Assembly: GCA_021833665.1 (NCBI GenBank)
Contig: JAKBES010000003.1
Coordinates: 1-46,110, forward strand
Direction: 5' to 3'
Source of the DNA: Acidobacteriota bacterium
GTDB taxonomy: Bacteria > Acidobacteriota > UBA4820 > DSQY01
Length of the DNA stretch: 46,110 nt
Within the stretch, counting starts at the first letter, position 1. Each line of letters begins with the position of its first letter. The notes under the pieces are model-generated. The model did no database searches and had not been told where the DNA came from. It saw nothing but the letters and a program-made list of their open reading frames with translations. Positions 42,301 to 46,110 of the stretch are shown in pieces. A program made the position numbers and the translations under genes.

Positions 42301-43347
42301 TCAGGAGGGTTGAATGGGGGGCTCCGCCGGGTCGCCTGGCCGCATGGCGTCGGGCGTCTCGAATGGGGCGGCGCTCTCCTGGGGCGCTCCATGGCCAGGC
42401 GGCGTGGGGGAATCGGGGCCTCCGGGTGTCGCCGGGGCGGGCGGGCCTCCGTTGTCCAAAAGCCGCCATTCCTCGCCCACCTGTCCCAGGAAGAAAAGTG
42501 ACGTGCTTCTGAAAAACACGAGGACGGGGAGGAAGACCACCGAGCTGATGTAAGGCAGGCCGGCAATACAGCACGTGAGGCACGTGAGGAGCGTGATGAG
42601 GATGCCCGCCGCCACGGCCATGACGAACGTCATGAGGTAGAAACGCACGAAGGCCCCGGCTCGCCCGCGAAGGATCTCGGCGCGAAAGACCTTGAAAGCC
42701 TCCATGGCCGTCAGATCGCGCTTCGCCATGACGGGTACCACGAAGTCGCGCAACATGAGTTTGACGAGGATCAGCACCATGGCCAGCGGAAAGAGGAGGC
42801 ACAGGCCGCCCGCCGCCGCCACCGCGGCGCGAACATCGAACTGCCCCGCCGCCAAGGCGGGCCAGGCGAGAAGAAGGGCCCCTCCCGCCACCACCAGTAA
42901 GGCAGCGAGCCCCGCGAGACCCAGGACAAGGCGGAACACGAAGAGGCTGTTGCCGAGCCGCCGGTACCGGTGCCAGGGCTCGGACACCCGGGCGCTATCG
43001 TGAACGACCGCGTCGAGAAACATGAACTGTCCGCGGCTGCCGAGCCACGTGATGAGGATGCCCAGCGCGACGGCGAAGACGGCAATCCCCGCCCCCAAGC
43101 CGATGACGAGGGGAAGGTGGCCCGTGACCCATGGCCCGAACTCCGGAGGGAATACGTCCTTGCGCTTCAAGGCAAAGGGATTTCCGCCCCCGAATCCCCC
43201 GCCCTCCCCGAGGCCGGCGAGGAAGGCGCAGAACCCCATGGCCAGCCACTTCTGGAAGTCGAACTCGCGGAACAGGATACGCCCCGTGTACTTCAGGGAT
43301 GCGTCAATGGCCTCAAGGACGGACGGCATGGCCGGCTGCGGCATCAT
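42301..43347 (-). CDS. Polytopic membrane protein of unknown function
   Basis: A 348-residue protein with about six hydrophobic segments between residues 35 and 290, including a run with four cysteines close together (TLLTCLTCCIAGLPYI has three). The last 55 residues are Pro/Gly/Ala-rich and look disordered (NGGPPAPATPGGPDSPTPPG). It recalls DUF4013-type or glycerophosphodiester-phosphodiesterase membrane-domain proteins, but I cannot assign a family. Start by ATG at 43347, without a Shine-Dalgarno; a second ATG follows directly. Confidence 0.75.
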   Translation of the reverse strand: MMPQPAMPSVLEAIDASLKYTGRILFREFDFQKWLAMGFCAFLAGLGEGGGFGGGNPFALKRKDVFPPEFGPWVTGHLPLVIGLGAGIAVFAVALGILITWLGSRGQFMFLDAVVHDSARVSEPWHRYRRLGNSLFVFRLVLGLAGLAALLVVAGGALLLAWPALAAGQFDVRAAVAAAGGLCLLFPLAMVLILVKLMLRDFVVPVMAKRDLTAMEAFKVFRAEILRGRAGAFVRFYLMTFVMAVAAGILITLLTCLTCCIAGLPYISSVVFLPVLVFFRSTSLFFLGQVGEEWRLLDNGGPPAPATPGGPDSPTPPGHGAPQESAAPFETPDAMRPGDPAEPPIQPS

Positions 43348-43649
43348 GTCAAGAGGCTACGCCCATTGGTCCAATAAAATCAAGGGATCTCCGAGGCCCT
43401 CCGCGTCCGCGGGACTGCTTCCCAATCGGTGACGCCGATGTCACTATTCCCTAACACTCTGCCCGCATCCGCCTCATCCCTCCCCCATCCGTAGGTATCC
43501 TCCTTGTCATTCGAGACATACCTAAATCGTGCCCCTGTCTGACAAGGGCACAGATCTTGCTATCCACCAGAGGTCAGGGCCTTCTGAGAATCAACGCCTG
43601 CGCCGCCGCTGGCGGCGGGACCGAGCGGAAGGGCCGAGGGGAATGCCGC
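43348..43649. other. 302-base divergent gap before the GGDEF-EAL gene
   Basis: No gene is supported. It holds ATTGG-T-CCAAT (43365-43375) near the start of the minus-strand gene, and CCTTGTCA/TGACAAGG (43502-43509 with 43540-43547), an 8-bp inverted repeat spaced by 30 bases, about 100 bases before the plus-strand gene. A weak CTGACA-N16-TATCCA (43539-43566) could be the promoter. No c-di-GMP riboswitch pattern is seen. Confidence 0.6.
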
Positions 43650-46094
43650 ATGGACGACTTGATCCTCAGCCAGTATTTTCGAACCATCGCCGAGTGCTCG
43701 CCCGATGCGGCGGCCATCCTCAACGGCGAGGGGGTCGTGGTCTTCGCCACCCCGGCTACCCCGGAGGTCCTTGGTTATGCCGTGGAGGACTTCGTGGATC
43801 ACTCGTTCCTCTCTTACGTGGCTCCCGAGCACGTGTCGTTATTTCAGGAGACGCTCTGGCGCCATCGTGAGACGGGAGCTCCGGGCGAGATGTGCTACCG
43901 CTTCATGCGGGGAGACGGCCGCTGGATCGCGGTGGAAACCCGGATCTCCTCCGTCAAAAGCGGCGGCGACGGCCGGCTTTTCGTCCTCCATACGCACGAC
44001 ATCAGCGTCCGCGCCAAAATTGAAGAATCTCTCAGCCTCTTTTCGATCGCCATGGAACAGGTGGACGAGACGGTGGTCCTCACGGACAGGGAAGGAGTCA
44101 TCCAGTACGTCAACAACGCCTTCGAGCGAATCACGGGGTACTCCAAGGACGAAGCCGTGGGCAGGACGCCCCGCATCCTCAAGTCCGGCAAGCACGATCG
44201 GTCCTACTACGCCAAGCTCTGGGACACCCTCCTGGCGGGGAATTCCTACCACTTCGTGATCATCAACCGTAGGAAAGACGGAACGCTGTACCACGAGGAC
44301 AAGACGGTGACCCCGCTCAGAAACGCCGCGGGGGTGGTAACGCACTTTATCGCCACGGGAAGCGACGTGACACGCCAGAAGATGGTGGAGGAAAAGCTCC
44401 TGGAGGGGGCCGAACGGTTTGCCCTGTCCCTTCGCGGGGCCAACGACGGTCTCTGGGACTGGGATTTTCGCACGGGCCGGATCCATTTTTCCCATCGGTG
44501 GAAGGCCATGCTCGGCTACGGCGAGGATGAGGTGGGAGACGGGCCTGAAAACTGGTTTTCCATGGTGCACCCCGAAGACCTGGCCGAGTTCAAAACCCAG
44601 ATCAAGGCCCACGTGGCTGGGTCCTCCCCCCATCTTGAACACGAACATCGCATGAGGATGAAGGACGGCCGATACGCCTGGATGCTCAGCCGGGGCCAGG
44701 CCGTCCGTGACGTCTCGGGGAAGGCCTACCGGCTCGCGGGGTCACAAACCGACATTACCCCCCGAAAGACCGTGGAGGCTCAGCTCCACCACGACGCCCT
44801 CCACGATGCCCTCACCAGCCTCCCGAACAGGGCGCTCTTCATGGACCGTCTGGCTCAGGCCTGCCGCCGGGCCCAGCGCAACGAAGAGAAGCGGTTCGCC
44901 CTCATGTTCATGGACCTGGACCGATTCAAGCTCATCAACGACAGCCTGGGGCACCTCGCGGGCGACCGCCTCCTTCGGGACGTGGCCCGGCGTGTGGCCA
45001 AGTGCGTTCGCGCTTCGGACACGGTGGCCCGGCTCGGCGGGGACGAGTTCGCCATCCTCCTTGAGGAGATCCACACCGACCTCGAAGCCACCGCCTTCGC
45101 CGAACGCATCATCCAGCACATGGCCGAGCCGTTTCACATCGAGGACCGCGACGTATACACCTCGGGGAGTATCGGGATCGCCCTGCACGGCGGCCACGCG
45201 TCCGACCCCGACGACATGGTGAGGGCCGCGGACGCGGCCATGTACCACGCCAAGGAGCGGGGCCGGGGGCGGTACGCCCTCTTCGACGGAGCCATGCACT
45301 CCCGCGCCCTGGAGGTGCTCGAGCTGGAGACGGACCTGCGCAAGGCGCTGGACGACAACGGCCTGCGCGTCCACTACCAACCCGTCGTCAACCTGGCCAC
45401 GGGACACATCACGGGGTTTGAAGCACTCGCCCGCTGGCCCCACGCCCAACGTGGCCTCGTTCCTCCCGGAGAGTTCATCCCCATCGCCGAGGAGAACGGC
45501 CTTATCTTCTCCCTCGGCCTCTTCGTCCTGCGCGAGGCGTGCAGGAGGCTCAAGGCGCTCCAGGCGAAATTCTACGCCCGGCCCGCCCTCACCATGAGCG
45601 TGAATTTGTCGGGCATTCAGTTTCTCAGGTCTGAGCTCATCGGCCACGTGGAGCTCCTCCTCAAGGAGTTCGACCTTGACCCGCAGACGATCCGGATGGA
45701 AGTCACCGAGAACGCCATCATCTCTCACGCCGAGTACGCCCAGGAAATGATGGCCCAGCTCAAGGCCCGGCAGGTGAAGCTCGTGCTCGACGACTTCGGC
45801 ACGGGCTACTCCTCCCTGGCCAATCTCAGGCGCTATCCCATCGACGCCATCAAGGTGGACCAATCCTTCGTCAAGACCATGCTGCACAGCGAGGAGAGCC
45901 GCGAGCTGGTTCGGGCGACCATCAACATGGCCTTGGGCATGAAGATGGACGTGGTGGCCGAAGGGGTGGAGACGGTGGACCACCTGAACGCGCTCAAGGC
46001 CATGAACTGTCCATACGGCCAAGGGTTCTACTTCTCCAAGGCGGTGGACGACGCGGGCGCGGAAGCCCTCTTGACTAAGGGATGGCTCTGGTAG
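43650..46094 (+). CDS. PAS-GGDEF-EAL cyclic-di-GMP signalling protein
   Basis: An 814-residue cytoplasmic protein without a membrane helix. Three PAS domains in series (about 10-125, 130-250, 255-380, the last with its PAC end DITPRKTVE), a GGDEF domain (about 390-545, intact GGDEF in RLGGDEFAILL) and an EAL domain (about 560-805). EAL catalytic residues are present: FEALARW, SVNLSGIQF, EVTENAI, LDDFGTGYSSL, IKVDQSFV and EGVET. So both synthesis and breakdown of c-di-GMP are possible; which one dominates cannot be told. The start at 43650 follows GAGGGG by eight bases; the frame is open 93 bases further upstream. Confidence 0.93.
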   Translation: MDDLILSQYFRTIAECSPDAAAILNGEGVVVFATPATPEVLGYAVEDFVDHSFLSYVAPEHVSLFQETLWRHRETGAPGEMCYRFMRGDGRWIAVETRISSVKSGGDGRLFVLHTHDISVRAKIEESLSLFSIAMEQVDETVVLTDREGVIQYVNNAFERITGYSKDEAVGRTPRILKSGKHDRSYYAKLWDTLLAGNSYHFVIINRRKDGTLYHEDKTVTPLRNAAGVVTHFIATGSDVTRQKMVEEKLLEGAERFALSLRGANDGLWDWDFRTGRIHFSHRWKAMLGYGEDEVGDGPENWFSMVHPEDLAEFKTQIKAHVAGSSPHLEHEHRMRMKDGRYAWMLSRGQAVRDVSGKAYRLAGSQTDITPRKTVEAQLHHDALHDALTSLPNRALFMDRLAQACRRAQRNEEKRFALMFMDLDRFKLINDSLGHLAGDRLLRDVARRVAKCVRASDTVARLGGDEFAILLEEIHTDLEATAFAERIIQHMAEPFHIEDRDVYTSGSIGIALHGGHASDPDDMVRAADAAMYHAKERGRGRYALFDGAMHSRALEVLELETDLRKALDDNGLRVHYQPVVNLATGHITGFEALARWPHAQRGLVPPGEFIPIAEENGLIFSLGLFVLREACRRLKALQAKFYARPALTMSVNLSGIQFLRSELIGHVELLLKEFDLDPQTIRMEVTENAIISHAEYAQEMMAQLKARQVKLVLDDFGTGYSSLANLRRYPIDAIKVDQSFVKTMLHSEESRELVRATINMALGMKMDVVAEGVETVDHLNALKAMNCPYGQGFYFSKAVDDAGAEALLTKGWLW

Positions 46095-46110
46095 CCTCGG
46101 CCGCCAACGC

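Noticed and set aside
43348-43649. c-di-GMP riboswitch before the GGDEF-EAL gene
   Set aside because: The conserved GEMM core bases are not present.

Overview
The window is one stretch of GC-rich chromosome from a Gram-negative (diderm) bacterium. Evidence for two membranes is an LptD-type LPS assembly protein (12402-14657); a membrane-anchored cytochrome c (9116-9571) points to a respiratory chain. The gene mix (LptD, many SpoIIE-type phosphatases, a phytol-kinase-like fusion, MEMO-family protein, a SelW-like selenoprotein, degenerate octamer repeats between genes) fits Acidobacteriota or a deltaproteobacterial-type lineage best, but no rRNA or other decisive taxonomic marker is present, so the phylum stays open. 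Apart from one cluster of hairpins at 22774-22905 there is no sign of phage, transposon, integron or CRISPR.

Layout. 278-6012 (+): beta-carbonic anhydrase, a membrane protein with a HEAGH motif, a PDZ-membrane-GAF-PP2C phosphatase, an amino acid permease. 6059-16863 (-): a Cache-HAMP-PP2C phosphatase coupled to a periplasmic binding protein, cytochrome c, a UbiA prenyltransferase coupled to a fused phytol-kinase/phytyl-phosphate-kinase-like protein, LptD coupled to a MEMO-like protein, and an MgtC/DUF4010 membrane protein. 17170-20399 (-): an RsbRD N-terminal-domain protein, a SelW-like selenoprotein with an in-frame UGA, a CoA-transferase and alanine dehydrogenase. 20663-33379 (+): RsbW-like kinase and STAS antagonist, HU, M50 protease, then aroC-histidine kinase-ligA, accB-accC, thiE, queD-queE-queC and a DMT exporter. 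33361-43347 is mixed: rsmA, SlyD-type FKBP, a MATE/ANK-like transporter, a DUF948-YtxH pair, an MDR oxidoreductase with dinB, a receiver-asparaginase, a lysine-rich microprotein and two poorly known membrane or exported proteins. 43650-46094 (+) is a PAS-GGDEF-EAL protein.

How the genes work together. Two PP2C phosphatases, an RsbW-like kinase, a STAS protein and an RsbRD-like domain are the parts of a partner-switching stress network spread through the window. The prenol kinase fusion plus UbiA reads as a prenol -> prenyl-P -> prenyl-PP -> prenylated product salvage route. queD/E/C make preQ0 from the GTP-derived pterin; accB/accC are the biotin half of acetyl-CoA carboxylase.

The most unusual items are: (1) a 75-residue SelW-like selenoprotein at 17616-17843, whose UGA at codon 11 is followed by a bacterial SECIS-like hairpin; (2) a type-I-like asparaginase at 39608-41236 in which the two catalytic blocks are in swapped order behind a receiver domain; (3) the prenol-kinase fusion with its coupled prenyltransferase; and (4) recurring degenerate 7- or 8-bp arrays in many of the intergenic gaps.
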